A DNA stretch of 64,000 nt from Rhodobacter sp. (GCA_027484145.1 JAIXUH010000002.1:992001-1056000); one strand, 5' to 3'; positions 44,121-54,450 are shown, counted from the first letter of the stretch. The notes: generated by a model not told the origin, from the sequence alone. Numbers and translations: made by a program.

Positions 44121-44319
44121 CATTATTCCCCCCTGCGCGACCCCGGCCGCACTGCGCGTGATCAGACATCAGCGCCGCTGCGGGGTCAACTGAATCCACA
44201 AGGCGCGGGGCGGCAATTGCCGGGTTGGCAGCGCTGACCTCCCCTTGCGGCGGCCCGCGAAACAACCCTCACGGGCATTCATCCGGACGTCCCGGCCCGT
44301 AGGAAACCGGCCACAGAGG

Positions 44320-44359
44320 TTGTCATCCAACTGTCACAAAACTTTGCCATATCTGTCAT
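44320..44359 (+). promoter_or_regulatory. Two tandem Pho boxes and -10 of the pst operon
   Basis: Seven-base units start exactly 11 bp apart: TTGTCAT (44320), CTGTCAC (44331), CTTTGCC (44342), CTGTCAT (44353). Three of four match the PhoB repeat CTGTCAT closely. A TATCCC hexamer at 44370-44375, 10 bp downstream, is a plausible -10. The rest of the roughly 300-bp gap from 44121 shows nothing else recognisable. Confidence 0.85.
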
Positions 44360-44421
44360 CCCGCGCCGCTATCCCCATCGGCAGGCCGACTCGCAGGCCA
44401 ACCGATCAACAGGAGTGATCC

Positions 44422-45474
44422 ATGAAATTGTTCAAACTGACCGCCTCGGCGCTGGCCATGGCCGCTGCCGCGACCGCCGCTGACGCACGCGACCAGATTC
44501 AGGTCACCGGCTCGTCGACCGTTCTGCCCTATGCCACCATCGTGGCCGAAGCCTTTGGTGAGAACTTCGACTTCCCGTCGCCGGTGGTTGAAGGCGGTGG
44601 TTCGGGTGCCGGCCGCAAGAAGCTGTGCGAAGGCGTTGGCGAAACCACCGTCGACATCGCAAACTCGTCGTCGCGCATCTCGCAGTCGGACATCGACCTG
44701 TGCAAGACCAACGGCGTTGAAGAAATCATGGAAGTCCGCTTCGGCTATGATGGCATCGTGTTCGCCACTGCCGTTGACGGCCCGGAATTCGCCCTGACCC
44801 AGGCTGACGTCTACAATGCTCTGGCTGCCAAGGTCGTCAAGGATGGCGCGCTGGTCGACAATACCAACGCTACCTGGGCTGATGCGAACGCCGCCCTGCC
44901 GGCACAGGCGATCCTGGGCCTCGTCCCCGGCACCAAGCACGGCACGCGCGAAGTGTTCGACACCAAGGTGATCATTCAGGGCTGCAAGGATAGCGGCGCC
45001 CATGACCTTTACCTTGCCACCGCTGAAGGCGCGGATGAAAAGGAAAAGAAAGCCGCTGCTGACAAGTCCTGCATGGAACTGCGCACGGACGGCAAATCGG
45101 TCGACATCGACGGCGACTACACCGAAACGCTGGCCCGCCTTGACGCTGACAAGACCGCCGTTGGCGTGTTCGGCCTGTCGTTCTACCAGAACAACACCGA
45201 CAAGCTGCGCGTCGCCACCATGGCTGGCGTTGTCCCCTCGACCGAATCCATCGCCTCGGGTGACTATCCGGTGTCGCGTCCGCTGTACTTCTACGTCAAG
45301 AAGGCCCACATCGGCGTGATCCCCGGCCTGCAGGAATACATCGACTTCTTCGTGTCGGATGACATGGCTGGCCCCGATGGCCCGCTGGCTGCCTATGGTC
45401 TGGTGTCCGATCCGGAACTGGCCGCAACGCAGGCCGCCGTGGCCGCTGGCACCCCGATGGGCCCGCTGGAATAA
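44422..45474 (+). CDS. pstS: Periplasmic phosphate-binding protein PstS
   Basis: 350 aa with a signal peptide (cleaved near AADA, residue 22). Phosphate-binding segments: 'VTGSSTVLPYATIVAEAF', 'EGGGSGAGRKKLCEGVGETTVDIANSSSRI' and 'GTKHGTREVF'. The codon mix has more GCT and GTT than neighbouring genes, consistent with high expression. It is first in pstSCAB-phoU-phoB and preceded by Pho boxes. Confidence 0.93.
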   Translation: MKLFKLTASALAMAAAATAADARDQIQVTGSSTVLPYATIVAEAFGENFDFPSPVVEGGGSGAGRKKLCEGVGETTVDIANSSSRISQSDIDLCKTNGVEEIMEVRFGYDGIVFATAVDGPEFALTQADVYNALAAKVVKDGALVDNTNATWADANAALPAQAILGLVPGTKHGTREVFDTKVIIQGCKDSGAHDLYLATAEGADEKEKKAAADKSCMELRTDGKSVDIDGDYTETLARLDADKTAVGVFGLSFYQNNTDKLRVATMAGVVPSTESIASGDYPVSRPLYFYVKKAHIGVIPGLQEYIDFFVSDDMAGPDGPLAAYGLVSDPELAATQAAVAAGTPMGPLE

Positions 45475-45487
45475 GTCGACTGCACCG

Positions 45488-45514
45488 GATCGGGGGCCCC
45501 AGCGGCCCCCGATC
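45488..45514 (+). terminator. Hairpin between pstS and pstC
   Basis: GATCGGGGGCC and GGCCCCCGATC form a perfect 11-bp stem with loop CCAGC. Without a long T-run it may act as an attenuator or an mRNA-stabilising structure raising PstS over the membrane subunits. Confidence 0.7.
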
Positions 45515-45561
45515 ACTCTTTGCCAAATCGAGTCATTTTCCCTTACGCCAAAGGCAAGCAC

Positions 45562-47022
45562 ATGACCGTGTTATTCCTTGTCGCTATTGTTCTTGCACTG
45601 GCCGTTGTCGGCTATGTCGTCGCGCGCGGACGCGCCCTGTCGAGTGTCAAGGGCAACGTGCGCGAGTTGCATTCCCTGCCCGGATATTATGGCTGGCACG
45701 GCTTTATCATGGCCTCGCTGCCCGCACTGGCGCTCTTGTCCGTATGGCTGATCGTGCAGCCCATGGTGCTGGAACGCACCGTGGCCACGCTGATGCCGAC
45801 CGAGACAACGGCCGACCAGACCGCCTTCAAGCTGGCCGTCGCCGATATCCGCCGCCTTGCCGCCGGTCTGGATGTGGCCGTGGCCCAAGGGGCGATGACC
45901 GAAGAAGAGGCGCGCAGCCTGAACAGCGAAAGCAGCAATGTGCGTGACACGCTGGCAGGGGTCGGCGTGGCCTTGGGGTCTGACGTATCGCCCGAAACGC
46001 TGCTGGCCGCACAGGAATACCGCGTGAAGTCCGCCACCGGCACGCTATGGCGCATGATTGCCGTCATTGCCGTCGCCGTCGCTGGCCTTGCCTACGCCGT
46101 ATCGGTCACCAATGCCGCCTTCCGCGCCCGCAACCGGGTGGAAAAGGTCGTCCTTGCGCTGCTGATCGCCTCGGCCTCGGTCGCCATTCTGACCACCATC
46201 GGCATCATCTGGTCGATGCTGTCGGAAAGCATCAACTTCTTCCGCCAATACCCTGTTTTCGATTTCTTCTTCGGCCTGACATGGTCGCCGAACTTCCGTG
46301 GTGGGTCCGAACTGGGCTTCCTGCCGCTGCTCTGGGGCACGCTCTACATCACCGCCGTGTCGATGGTGGTGTCGGTGCCGCTGGGCATGTTCACCGCGAT
46401 CTATCTGGCCGAATATGCCTCGCCCCGCGCCCGGGCCTGGATCAAACCGGTGATCGAAGTCATCGCCGGTATCCCGACCGTCGTGTTCGGCCTCTTCGCC
46501 CTGATCACAGTCGGCCCCTTCCTTCGCGACTGGTTCGCCCAGCCCCTTGGCCTTGGCAACTCAGGCTCGTCGGTCATGACGGCGGGCATCGTCATCGGCA
46601 TCCTGAACATCCCCTTCATCTCGTCGCTGGCCGATGACATCATCAACGCCGTGCCGCAATCGCTGCGCGACGGGTCTTACGGTCTGGGTGCCACGAAATC
46701 GGAAACCATCAAGCAGGTGGTGCTGCCCGCAGCCCTGCCCGGCATCGTGGGTGCCATCCTGCTGGCCGCCAGCCGTGCCATCGGCGAGACCATGGTCGTG
46801 ACCATGGGCGCCGGTGCCGCCGCGAAACTTGACCTCAACCCGTTCGAGGCGATGACGACGATGACCGTCAAGATCGTGGGTCAGTTGACCGGCGATACCG
46901 ACTTTGCCTCGCCCGAAACCCTTGTCGCCTTTGCGCTTGGCATGACGCTCTTCGTCATCACGCTGGGGCTGAACATCATCGCGCTCATGATTGTCCGCAA
47001 ATACCGGGAGCAGTACGAATGA
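45562..47022 (+). CDS. pstC: Phosphate ABC transporter permease PstC
   Basis: 486 aa from the ATG at 45562 (AAAGG upstream). The N-terminal half carries an extra membrane-anchored region (about residues 1-190), as is usual for the long alphaproteobacterial PstC. The C-terminal permease domain has the coupling motif LRDGSYGLGATKSETIKQVVLPAALPGIVG. It pairs with PstA. Confidence 0.92.
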   Translation: MTVLFLVAIVLALAVVGYVVARGRALSSVKGNVRELHSLPGYYGWHGFIMASLPALALLSVWLIVQPMVLERTVATLMPTETTADQTAFKLAVADIRRLAAGLDVAVAQGAMTEEEARSLNSESSNVRDTLAGVGVALGSDVSPETLLAAQEYRVKSATGTLWRMIAVIAVAVAGLAYAVSVTNAAFRARNRVEKVVLALLIASASVAILTTIGIIWSMLSESINFFRQYPVFDFFFGLTWSPNFRGGSELGFLPLLWGTLYITAVSMVVSVPLGMFTAIYLAEYASPRARAWIKPVIEVIAGIPTVVFGLFALITVGPFLRDWFAQPLGLGNSGSSVMTAGIVIGILNIPFISSLADDIINAVPQSLRDGSYGLGATKSETIKQVVLPAALPGIVGAILLAASRAIGETMVVTMGAGAAAKLDLNPFEAMTTMTVKIVGQLTGDTDFASPETLVAFALGMTLFVITLGLNIIALMIVRKYREQYE

Positions 47023-48371
47023 CCGATGCATCCTCGGCCGCTCCGGCCTTGCCGAACCGGGTCCACTCCATCCTGACCGAAAGCGCCGACATGCGCCGCC
47101 GGAACGCCGCCGAAGGCCGCTTCAAGCTCTATGGCATGGCCGCGATTGCCGTCAGCTTCATCGTGCTGGGCATCATGCTGTGGACGATCTTCTCGGATGG
47201 TCTGTCCGGCTTTCAGCAGGCGAAACTGACCTTCCCAGTCACGCTGACCGCCGAAACCCTTGATCCCAAGGGCAACAAGAACCGCGATGAGATGGCCAAG
47301 GTCACCACCGTGGGCTACGGCAAGGTTCTGGCCGCCTCGTTCAAGGCGGAACTGGCGGCACGCAACATCCCCACCGATGGCGTCACCGAAAAGGAACTGG
47401 TCGAGATCATCTCGAAAGACGCGCCGGGCGGATTGCGCGCCCGCGTTCTGGCTGACCCCTCGCTGTTGGGCCAGACCATCGAGATGACGATGCTGGCCAC
47501 CGGGCGGATCGACGGCTATCTCAAGGGCCGCGTCACCATGCAAACCGCCGAGCGTGACGGCAACGTCAGCCCCGCGCAGTTGCAATTCGCCGATCTGCTG
47601 ATTGATGCGGGCATCCTGAAAACTGGGTTCAACCGTGAATTCCTGACCAACCCCGATGCCTCGGACCAGCGCCCCGAAGCCGCCGGTCTGGGCGTGGCGA
47701 TCCTCGGCTCGGCCTACATGATGCTTCTGGTGCTGATCATGTGCGTGCCGGTCGGTGTGGCCGCCTCGATCTATCTTGAGGAATTCGCCCCCAAGAACCG
47801 CTGGACCGATCTGGTCGAGGTCAACATCTCGAACCTCGCTGCCGTGCCGTCGATCGTGTTCGGTATCCTTGGCCTTGCGATCTTCATCAACTTCATGGGC
47901 CTGCCGCAATCCTCCTCGGTCGTGGGCGCATTGGTGATCAGCCTGATGACCCTGCCCACCATCATCATCGCCACCCGTGCGTCGATCCGCGCCGTGCCGC
48001 CGTCGATCCGCGATGCCGCCCTTGGCATCGGCGCGTCGAAAATGCAGACCGTGTTCCACCATGTGCTGCCGCTGGCCATGCCCGGCATCCTGACAGGCAC
48101 CATTCTGGGGCTTGCCTCGGCACTTGGGGAAACCGCACCCCTCCTGCTGATCGGGATGGTGGCATTCGTTGACAACTACCCCTCGGCCCCGGTTGAAGGG
48201 TTCTTCGACCCTGCCACTGCCCTGCCCGTGCAGGTTTACTCCTGGGCCTCGCGCTCGGACCCTGCCTTTATCGAACGCTCCAGCGCGGCTATCATCGTGC
48301 TTCTTGTGTTCCTCGTCATCATGAACGTCACCGCGATCATCCTGCGCCGCAAGTTCGAGCGCCGGTGGTAA
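47019..48371 (+). CDS. pstA: Phosphate ABC transporter permease PstA
   Basis: 450 aa. Long N-terminal periplasmic segment (about 65-220) and a C-terminal permease domain with the coupling motif [31 protein letters not shown]. The start overlaps pstC (ATGA). '[20 protein letters not shown]' is typical of PstA. Confidence 0.92.
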   Translation: MTDASSAAPALPNRVHSILTESADMRRRNAAEGRFKLYGMAAIAVSFIVLGIMLWTIFSDGLSGFQQAKLTFPVTLTAETLDPKGNKNRDEMAKVTTVGYGKVLAASFKAELAARNIPTDGVTEKELVEIISKDAPGGLRARVLADPSLLGQTIEMTMLATGRIDGYLKGRVTMQTAERDGNVSPAQLQFADLLIDAGILKTGFNREFLTNPDASDQRPEAAGLGVAILGSAYMMLLVLIMCVPVGVAASIYLEEFAPKNRWTDLVEVNISNLAAVPSIVFGILGLAIFINFMGLPQSSSVVGALVISLMTLPTIIIATRASIRAVPPSIRDAALGIGASKMQTVFHHVLPLAMPGILTGTILGLASALGETAPLLLIGMVAFVDNYPSAPVEGFFDPATALPVQVYSWASRSDPAFIERSSAAIIVLLVFLVIMNVTAIILRRKFERRW

Positions 48372-48396
48372 GAGATCCATGGAAGGCCGTGTTCCC

Positions 48397-49194
48397 ATGA
48401 AAGATATCAATATCGAGGAGAGGGTCGTGAGCGACCACAAAGTCAAAATCACCGCCCGTGGCGTGCAGGTCCATTATGGAACAACCCATGCCCTGAAGGA
48501 TGTCGATGTCGATATCCTGTCGGGCACCGTGACCGCCTTCATCGGCCCGTCGGGCTGCGGCAAATCCACCTTCCTGCGCTGCCTGAACCGGATGAACGAT
48601 ACCGTGTCCTCGGCGCGCGTGTCGGGCAGCATCTTGCTGGATGGCGAAGACATCTATGACAAGCGTGTGGACCCTGTGCAGTTGCGCGCCAAGGTCGGCA
48701 TGGTGTTCCAAAAGCCGAACCCCTTCCCCAAGTCGATCTATGACAACGTGGCTTATGGCCCGAAAATCCACGGCCTGACCCGTTCGAAGGCCGAACTTGA
48801 CGCCATCGTGGAAAGCTCGCTGAAAAAGGCCGCCCTGTGGAACGAGGTGAAAGACCGCCTTGCCGCCCCCGGCACCGGCCTTTCGGGTGGCCAGCAGCAG
48901 CGCCTGTGCATCGCACGCGCCATCGCGACCAGCCCCGAAGTGCTGTTGATGGACGAACCCTGCTCGGCGCTGGACCCCATCGCCACCGCACAGGTCGAAG
49001 AACTGATCGATGAACTCCGCAGCCAGTTTTCGGTGGTCATCGTGACCCACTCGATGCAGCAGGCCGCCCGCGTCAGCCAGCGGACCGCCTTCTTTCACCT
49101 CGGCCATCTGGTCGAATATGGCGAAACCGGACAGGTCTTTACCACCCCCAAAGACCCGCGCACGGAAAGCTACATCACCGGACGGATCGGGTAA
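48397..49194 (+). CDS. pstB: Phosphate ABC transporter ATPase PstB
   Basis: 265 aa from the ATG at 48397; an in-frame ATG at 48379 would add six residues. Walker [10 protein letters not shown], the PstB phrase '[26 protein letters not shown]', signature [15 protein letters not shown] and Walker [16 protein letters not shown] are all present. It powers phosphate import and takes part in PhoR/PhoU signalling. Confidence 0.93.
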   Translation: MKDINIEERVVSDHKVKITARGVQVHYGTTHALKDVDVDILSGTVTAFIGPSGCGKSTFLRCLNRMNDTVSSARVSGSILLDGEDIYDKRVDPVQLRAKVGMVFQKPNPFPKSIYDNVAYGPKIHGLTRSKAELDAIVESSLKKAALWNEVKDRLAAPGTGLSGGQQQRLCIARAIATSPEVLLMDEPCSALDPIATAQVEELIDELRSQFSVVIVTHSMQQAARVSQRTAFFHLGHLVEYGETGQVFTTPKDPRTESYITGRIG

Positions 49195-49204
49195 GGAGAA
49201 CTTG

Positions 49205-49918
49205 ATGGAACCGCATATCCGCTCGGCCTTTGACAAGGACCTCGAGGGCGTTCAGGCGTTGGTTATGAAAATGGGCGGCCTTGTCGAACACGCCCTGCTG
49301 CGCGCCGCCGAGGCGCTGGAAAAGCGCGACGAAGCCTTGGCCGAAGAAATCCGGCAGGGCGACCGCGCGATTGACGAACTGGAAGATCTGGTCAACGTCG
49401 AATGTGCCCGGATCATCGCCCTGCGCGCGCCCACGGCGTCTGACCTGCGCACCGTTCTGACGGTGATGCGGATCGTGGCCAGCCTTGAACGCTCGGGCGA
49501 TTACGCCAAGAACCTTGCCAAACGGTCGCTGGTTCTGGCGCAGATGCGCCCGATCAACGGCGCAAACGGCTCGATCGCCCGCATGGCACGCTCGGTCGTG
49601 GGCCTGCTGAAAGACTCGCTGGATGCCTATATCACGCGCGATCTGTCGCTGGCACAGGACGTGCGCAACCGCGACGCCGAAGTTGACCAGATGTATAACG
49701 CATTGTTCCGGGAATTCCTGACCCACATGATGGAAGACCCGCGCAACATCACGGCCTGCATGCATCTGCACTTCATCGCCAAGAACATCGAACGCGTGGG
49801 CGACCATGCCACCGGGATCGCCGAACAGGTGATCTATCTGGTCAGTGGCACGGCCCCCGCCGATGACCGCCCCAAGAATGACCTGACCTCGCTCCCGATA
49901 AGCGAGACGAACAGCTAA
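49205..49918 (+). CDS. phoU: Phosphate signalling protein PhoU
   Basis: 237 aa, two repeats of a three-helix PhoU bundle (about 10-110 and 115-215). Metal-binding acidic motifs are visible in 'ASLERSGDYAKNLAKR' and 'AKNIERVGDHATGIAE'. AAGGAG lies six bases before the ATG. It dampens PhoB activation when phosphate is sufficient by linking PstSCAB to the histidine kinase. Confidence 0.93.
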   Translation: MEPHIRSAFDKDLEGVQALVMKMGGLVEHALLRAAEALEKRDEALAEEIRQGDRAIDELEDLVNVECARIIALRAPTASDLRTVLTVMRIVASLERSGDYAKNLAKRSLVLAQMRPINGANGSIARMARSVVGLLKDSLDAYITRDLSLAQDVRNRDAEVDQMYNALFREFLTHMMEDPRNITACMHLHFIAKNIERVGDHATGIAEQVIYLVSGTAPADDRPKNDLTSLPISETNS

Positions 49919-49929
49919 GGACAGTCACT

Positions 49930-50622
49930 ATGGCGATTTCCTCCCAACCGACCGTCCTTCTTGTCGAAGACGAGCCTGCGCAACGCGAAGTCCTGGCCTA
50001 TAACCTTGAGGCCGAGGGTTTTCGCGTGATGCAGGCCGGCAACGGCGAAGATGCGCTGCTGCTGATCGACGAAGAGGCCCCCGATATCATCATCCTTGAC
50101 TGGATGATGCCCAACCTGTCGGGCATCGAAGTGTGCCGCCGCCTGAAGATCCGCCCCGAAACGCGCGGCATTCCGATCATCATGCTGTCGGCCCGCGCCG
50201 AAGAGGTGGACCGCATCCGTGGCCTTGAAACCGGGGCCGATGACTATGTGATCAAGCCCTATTCCGTGCTGGAACTGATGGCACGCGCCCGGGTGCAGTT
50301 GCGCCGCGTGCGCCCTTCGACCATCGGGGTCACGCTGGAATGGGACAATATCCGCCTTGATCCCGAAACCCACCGGGTTTACCGCGGTGAAAAGGTGCTG
50401 AAACTGGGCCCGACCGAGTTTCGCCTGCTGTCGACATTCATGGAAAAACCCGGCCGTGTCTGGAGCCGCGAGCAACTGCTCGACCGTGTCTGGGGCCGTG
50501 ACATCTATGTCGATACCCGCACGGTTGATGTCCACATCGGCCGCTTGCGCAAATCCTTGTGCCAGTTTGGTGGCGATGACCCGCTGCGCACCGTGCGCGG
50601 CGCGGGCTATGCGCTTGGCTGA
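49930..50622 (+). CDS. phoB: Phosphate-regulon response regulator PhoB
   Basis: 230 aa. Receiver domain with acidic pair Glu13/Asp14, phosphoacceptor Asp57 (DWMMPNLSG), 'MLSARAEE' and Lys in DDYVIKPY; C-terminal OmpR-type winged helix (GPTEFRLLSTFMEKPGRVWSREQLLDRVWG, TVDVHIGRLRKSL). It would bind the Pho boxes at 44320-44359. No phoR follows; the next gene is convergent corA. Confidence 0.92.
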   Translation: MAISSQPTVLLVEDEPAQREVLAYNLEAEGFRVMQAGNGEDALLLIDEEAPDIIILDWMMPNLSGIEVCRRLKIRPETRGIPIIMLSARAEEVDRIRGLETGADDYVIKPYSVLELMARARVQLRRVRPSTIGVTLEWDNIRLDPETHRVYRGEKVLKLGPTEFRLLSTFMEKPGRVWSREQLLDRVWGRDIYVDTRTVDVHIGRLRKSLCQFGGDDPLRTVRGAGYALG

Positions 50623-50638
50623 CGCGCCGCGTCAGCCC

Positions 50639-51610
50639 CTATAGCCAGTTGCGGTGCTTGAAATACAGATACGGCAGCACAGCCGACAGCAGCATCCCGA
50701 TCAATGCCGCCGGATAGCCCCATTTGGCCGTCAGTTCCGGCATGACCTCGAAATTCATGCCGTAAATCGATGCGACCAGCGTCGGCGGCAGGAACACCAC
50801 CGACACGACCGAGAAGATCTTGATGATGGCATTCTGTTCAATGCCGATCAGCCCCAGCGTGGCATCCAGCAGAAACGTCACCTTCTGCGCGGCAAAGGTG
50901 GAATGGTCGGCAAGGCTGTGAATATCGGTCGTGATATCCTTCAGCCGCGCCCGCACCACCGATGAATCGGCCTCGGCGCGCAGGCGTTGGCCGAAAAACA
51001 CCGTCATGCGGTCCAGCGTGCCCAGACTGTCGCGGATGGTCGAGATCAGGTCACCCTTGCGACCGATCGCCTCCAGCGTCGGCTGCCACCCCTTGCCGCG
51101 CCGCGCCTTGGCGCCGTCCTTGGCAAAGACCGCGCGCGAAATCCCTTCGATATCGCGGCCCACCCGCTCCAGCACATCGGCCAGCCGGTCAACGATGGTG
51201 TCCAACAGCCCGCACAGCACATCTTCGCCGGTGTCCAGATCATTGGTGCCACGCGTGGACCGCTGGCAGAACAGCGCAAAGGCCTTGGGTTCGTGATAGC
51301 GGATGGTGATCAGCCGCCGCCCGGTCAGCACAAAGGTCACCGGGGCCACCACCGGGGCGTCATCCTCGGTATTGGCCGGGATCAGCGCCGTCATGAACAG
51401 CGCCCCATCCTCGTCATACAGCCGCGAGGTCTGTTCGATCTCGTCCATCTCTTCGCGCGTCGGCAGGTTCAGGCCAATCGCCGCCTCAAGCTGGCGTTCC
51501 TCGTCCCGACTGGGGTTGATCAGGTCAATCCAGACAAGGCCATCCAGCACATCGGCGCTGATCGGCAATTGCACCAACCTGCCGCTTTCGCTGCCATATC
51601 CCGCAATCAT
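50639..51610 (-). CDS. corA: CorA-family divalent cation (Mg/Co) transporter
   Basis: 323 aa from the ATG at 51610 (a GTG at 51616 is an alternative). Long cytoplasmic N-domain, then two C-terminal helices with the signature YGMNFE at the pore mouth and a basic tail (KHRNWL). Forms a homopentameric channel for magnesium, or zinc in the ZntB branch. Converges on phoB with a gap of 16 bp. Confidence 0.9.
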   Translation of the reverse strand: MIAGYGSESGRLVQLPISADVLDGLVWIDLINPSRDEERQLEAAIGLNLPTREEMDEIEQTSRLYDEDGALFMTALIPANTEDDAPVVAPVTFVLTGRRLITIRYHEPKAFALFCQRSTRGTNDLDTGEDVLCGLLDTIVDRLADVLERVGRDIEGISRAVFAKDGAKARRGKGWQPTLEAIGRKGDLISTIRDSLGTLDRMTVFFGQRLRAEADSSVVRARLKDITTDIHSLADHSTFAAQKVTFLLDATLGLIGIEQNAIIKIFSVVSVVFLPPTLVASIYGMNFEVMPELTAKWGYPAALIGMLLSAVLPYLYFKHRNWL

Positions 51611-51717
51611 TGCCACCGCCCCCTGCCCTGTCCGTCGCCCGGATCTGCGCGCAAGCTACACGGGCCACACCGGCGCGAACAGACCCGGTGACAGCGGCGC
51701 GCGGCTTGATCGGCGCC

Positions 51718-52293
51718 TCAGGGGCCAAACCCGCCGGTGATCGTCACCTTGGGCTTGCGTTTCAGCCGCACCGCCAGCACGGCTTCGTCAATCAGCGCCT
51801 TGCATTCGGGGCAGGTCGTATAGCGCACCTCGGCCGGATGGTCGGCGCCCAAGGCATCCGGGCGAACCCAACGCCCCTCGTCTTGGCTGACCGCGCAGCA
51901 AAACGAACACTTGCAATGCGCCGCCGTTTCCGACGCGGTCCACGGCTTCAGCGGCTGGGTGAAATACTGCGCGTCCCGCAGATCATGCACCATCAGCACG
52001 CGGTCATCCTTCATCGGCTGAATGGTCAGTTGAAACCGGCGCATGATCTCGGGCGAGTCGCAGCGATAATCAATCCGCAGCGCATCATGCGACGCCAGAA
52101 CCGCCTGCACCATCTCGACCACGCATTTCGTGGTCTCCTCGTCATGAATATGCGTATCCAGCGGGGTGGCCAGAACATCATTGGCCAGCGCCTTGGTGCC
52201 GCCATTGCTCAACGCGAATTCGTCCCATTCACCGCCGATCCACAGCAAGCGAAGGTCTGCATCAAGGACACAGTATGCTTGTTGGAACTTCAA
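51718..52293 (-). CDS. PAS-like protein with C-terminal CSxC...CPEC motif
   Basis: 191 aa. Residues 1-120 look like a PAS-type sensor fold (LDADLRLLWIGGEWDEFA, LQLTI-type strand 'RRFQLTIQPMKDDRVLMVHDLRD'). The C-terminus carries CKCSFC near 129 and CPEC near 163, a pattern similar to the 'CSWCK...W...CPEC' tails of many PAS/GAF signalling proteins and probably a zinc or redox site. Two TGT-N12-ACA motifs lie 85-130 bp upstream, which would link it to PpsR control. Function unknown. Confidence 0.65.
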   Translation of the reverse strand: MKFQQAYCVLDADLRLLWIGGEWDEFALSNGGTKALANDVLATPLDTHIHDEETTKCVVEMVQAVLASHDALRIDYRCDSPEIMRRFQLTIQPMKDDRVLMVHDLRDAQYFTQPLKPWTASETAAHCKCSFCCAVSQDEGRWVRPDALGADHPAEVRYTTCPECKALIDEAVLAVRLKRKPKVTITGGFGP

Positions 52294-52377
52294 GTCTCAG
52301 GCCCGGCAAGGTGATTGATTCCGCCGCAACCTTAACAGGCTTCTGCACAGACTTCTCGGTTTAGTTTACACTTTTTG

Positions 52378-52423
52378 TGTCGATCTGATATCACATGGCG
52401 GCAAGTGTCAGGACAGCCGGACA
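52378..52423. promoter_or_regulatory. Pair of PpsR/CrtJ-like motifs upstream of the PAS gene
   Basis: TGTCGATCTGATATCACA (52378-52395) and TGTCAGGACAGCCGGACA (52406-52423) both fit TGT-N12-ACA; the second also fits the stricter TGTC-N10-GACA but overlaps the 3' end of dxs. They are 10 bp apart. An A/T-rich stretch with ACAC-TTTTT-GTGT (52368-52380) overlaps the first. Confidence 0.5.
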
Positions 52424-54342
52424 ACCTTTCCCGTCGTGCGCGACGGCGCAAAGGCCGCACGGGCCGTGGTGCGGATGTCCTCGGCCCGCAATCCGGCCCA
52501 TTCATACATCTGCGCCGGCGCGCCCTGATCGATAAAGCGGTCCGGCAGCGTCATCGTGCGAATGGCGCGGCCCTTTTCCAACTGGCCCGACCCGGCCAGA
52601 TAATGCAGGACCAGCGCGCCAAACCCGCCCGTCGACCCCTGCTCGATGGTGATCAGCACGCGGTGTTCATCCAGCAACTGGTCAATCAGCGCGGTATCCA
52701 GCGGCTTGGCAAAACGGGCATCTGCAACCGTGGCCGAAATCCCCTCGCCCTGCAGCATCTCGGCGGCGGCCAGAACCTCGGGCAGATGCGCGCCAAAGGA
52801 CAACAGCGCCACATCGCGCCCGTTGCGCAGGATGCGGCCCTTGCCCAGCGGCAGAACCTGCCCGCGTTCCGGCATCTCGACCCCCGACCCTTCACCACGC
52901 GGATAGCGGAAGGCAATCGGCCCGCTGTCATGCGCCGCCGCCGTGGCGATCATGTGGCACAGGTCGGCCTCATCGCCCGCGGCCATCACGGTCATGTTGG
53001 GCAGGTTGGCCAGAAAGTTGATGTCAAAGGCCCCGGCATGCGTGGCCCCGTCCTGCCCCACCAGCCCCGCCCGGTCGATGGCAAAGCGCACGGGCAGGTT
53101 CTGCAGCGCCACATCATGCACGATCTGGTCATAGCCGCGCTGCAGGAAACTGGAGTAGATCGCACAGAACGGCTTCATCCCGCTGGCGGCAAGGCCTGCC
53201 GCAAAGGTGATGCCGTGCTGTTCGGCAATGCCCACATCAAACACCCGCGCCGGAAAGCGCCGCGCCATGATGTCCAGCCCCGTGCCCCCCGGCATCGCCG
53301 CCGTGATCGCCACGATGCGCGGGTCACGCGCGGCCTCATCCGTCAGGCGCTGGCCAAAAACAGCGGTATAGGACGGCGCGTTCGACTTGGCCTTGACCTG
53401 CTGGCCTGTCGCCACATCAAACTTGGCCACACCGTGATACTTGTCATCCGCCCCTTCGGCAGGGGCATAGCCCTTGCCCTTGACGGTGACGGCATGAATC
53501 AGCACCGGCCCCGTCGCCCGCGCCCGCGCCGCCCGCAAGGTGGCCAGAAGCTGCGGCATGTCATGCCCGTCCACCGGGCCGATGTATTCAAACCCGAATT
53601 CCTCGAACAAGGTGCTGCCACCCGGCATGCCCGTCACCATCTGCCGCGCCCGCCGTGCGCCATCGCGCACCGGCCCCGGCAAATGCTGATCCACCCCTTC
53701 GGCCACCGCCTTCAGCGCCGCCACCGGCCCCTTGGCCGCGATATCGTTCAGGTATTTCTGCAAGGCCCCCACAGGTGGCGCAATGCTCATGTCATTGTCG
53801 TTCAGGATCACGAACAACCGGCTTTTCAGATGGCCCGCGTGGTTCATCGCCTCATAGGCCATGCCAGCGGTAATGGCCCCGTCGCCGATCACCGCAATCG
53901 TGTCGCCCACCGGCATCCCCATCTCGCGCCCCACCGCAAAGCCGAGGGCCGCCGAGATCGAGGTCGACGAATGTGCCGCGCCAAAGGGATCGTATTCGCT
54001 TTCGCTGCGCTTGGTAAAGCCCGACAAGCCCCCCGCCTGCCGAAGGGTCAGCATCCGGTCTCGCCGCCCCGTGATAATCTTGTGCGGATAGCACTGGTGG
54101 CCCACATCCCAGATCAGCTTGTCCATCGGCGTGTTGAACACCGCGTGGATGGCCACGGTCAGTTCGACCACCCCCAACGAAGACCCCAGATGCCCGCCCG
54201 TCTTGCTGACCACCTCGATGGTTTCGCGGCGCAACTCTTGCGCCAGCAGGCACAGTTCCGGGTCAGTCAGCACCCGCAAATCCGACGGGCCTGACACCCG
54301 GTCCAGCGTTGGGGTCAAAGTCGCGCAGACGTGGTCGCTCAT
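52408..54342 (-). CDS. dxs: 1-deoxy-D-xylulose-5-phosphate synthase
   Basis: 644 aa from the ATG at 54342 (GGGAGGA seven bases upstream). TPP motif [31 protein letters not shown] (about 150-180), catalytic His in VGHQCYPHK, and the transketolase-like second half with [13 protein letters not shown]. It condenses pyruvate and glyceraldehyde-3-phosphate, the first step of the MEP isoprenoid pathway. Placement after pufX links isoprenoid supply to carotenoid and bacteriochlorophyll phytol synthesis. Confidence 0.95.
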   Translation of the reverse strand: MSDHVCATLTPTLDRVSGPSDLRVLTDPELCLLAQELRRETIEVVSKTGGHLGSSLGVVELTVAIHAVFNTPMDKLIWDVGHQCYPHKIITGRRDRMLTLRQAGGLSGFTKRSESEYDPFGAAHSSTSISAALGFAVGREMGMPVGDTIAVIGDGAITAGMAYEAMNHAGHLKSRLFVILNDNDMSIAPPVGALQKYLNDIAAKGPVAALKAVAEGVDQHLPGPVRDGARRARQMVTGMPGGSTLFEEFGFEYIGPVDGHDMPQLLATLRAARARATGPVLIHAVTVKGKGYAPAEGADDKYHGVAKFDVATGQQVKAKSNAPSYTAVFGQRLTDEAARDPRIVAITAAMPGGTGLDIMARRFPARVFDVGIAEQHGITFAAGLAASGMKPFCAIYSSFLQRGYDQIVHDVALQNLPVRFAIDRAGLVGQDGATHAGAFDINFLANLPNMTVMAAGDEADLCHMIATAAAHDSGPIAFRYPRGEGSGVEMPERGQVLPLGKGRILRNGRDVALLSFGAHLPEVLAAAEMLQGEGISATVADARFAKPLDTALIDQLLDEHRVLITIEQGSTGGFGALVLHYLAGSGQLEKGRAIRTMTLPDRFIDQGAPAQMYEWAGLRAEDIRTTARAAFAPSRTTGKVVRLS

Positions 54343-54415
54343 GGTCGCGTCCTCCCATAGCAGATGTCGTGCATGCGGCCGGATCGACGGAACTGCCGCC
54401 AAAGGGGTCACGGTG

Positions 54416-54450
54416 AAAAAAGTGCCGTGTGGGTGTCGCCCACACGGCAC
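54416..54450 (-). terminator. Rho-independent terminator of the puf operon
   Basis: On the minus strand a perfect 12-bp stem (GTGCCGTGTGGG / CCCACACGGCAC, loop CGACA) is followed directly by TTTTTT (54421-54416). It ends transcription between pufX and dxs, so dxs needs its own promoter or readthrough. Confidence 0.92.

Noticed and set aside
46881-48452. Open frame of 523 codons antisense to pstA
   Set aside because: His/Gly/Asp-rich shadow translation with no domain; pstA is clearly real.
52375-54294. Open frame of 639 codons antisense to dxs
   Set aside because: Basic, low-complexity translation rich in His/Arg/Gln, no motif, fully overlapped by dxs.
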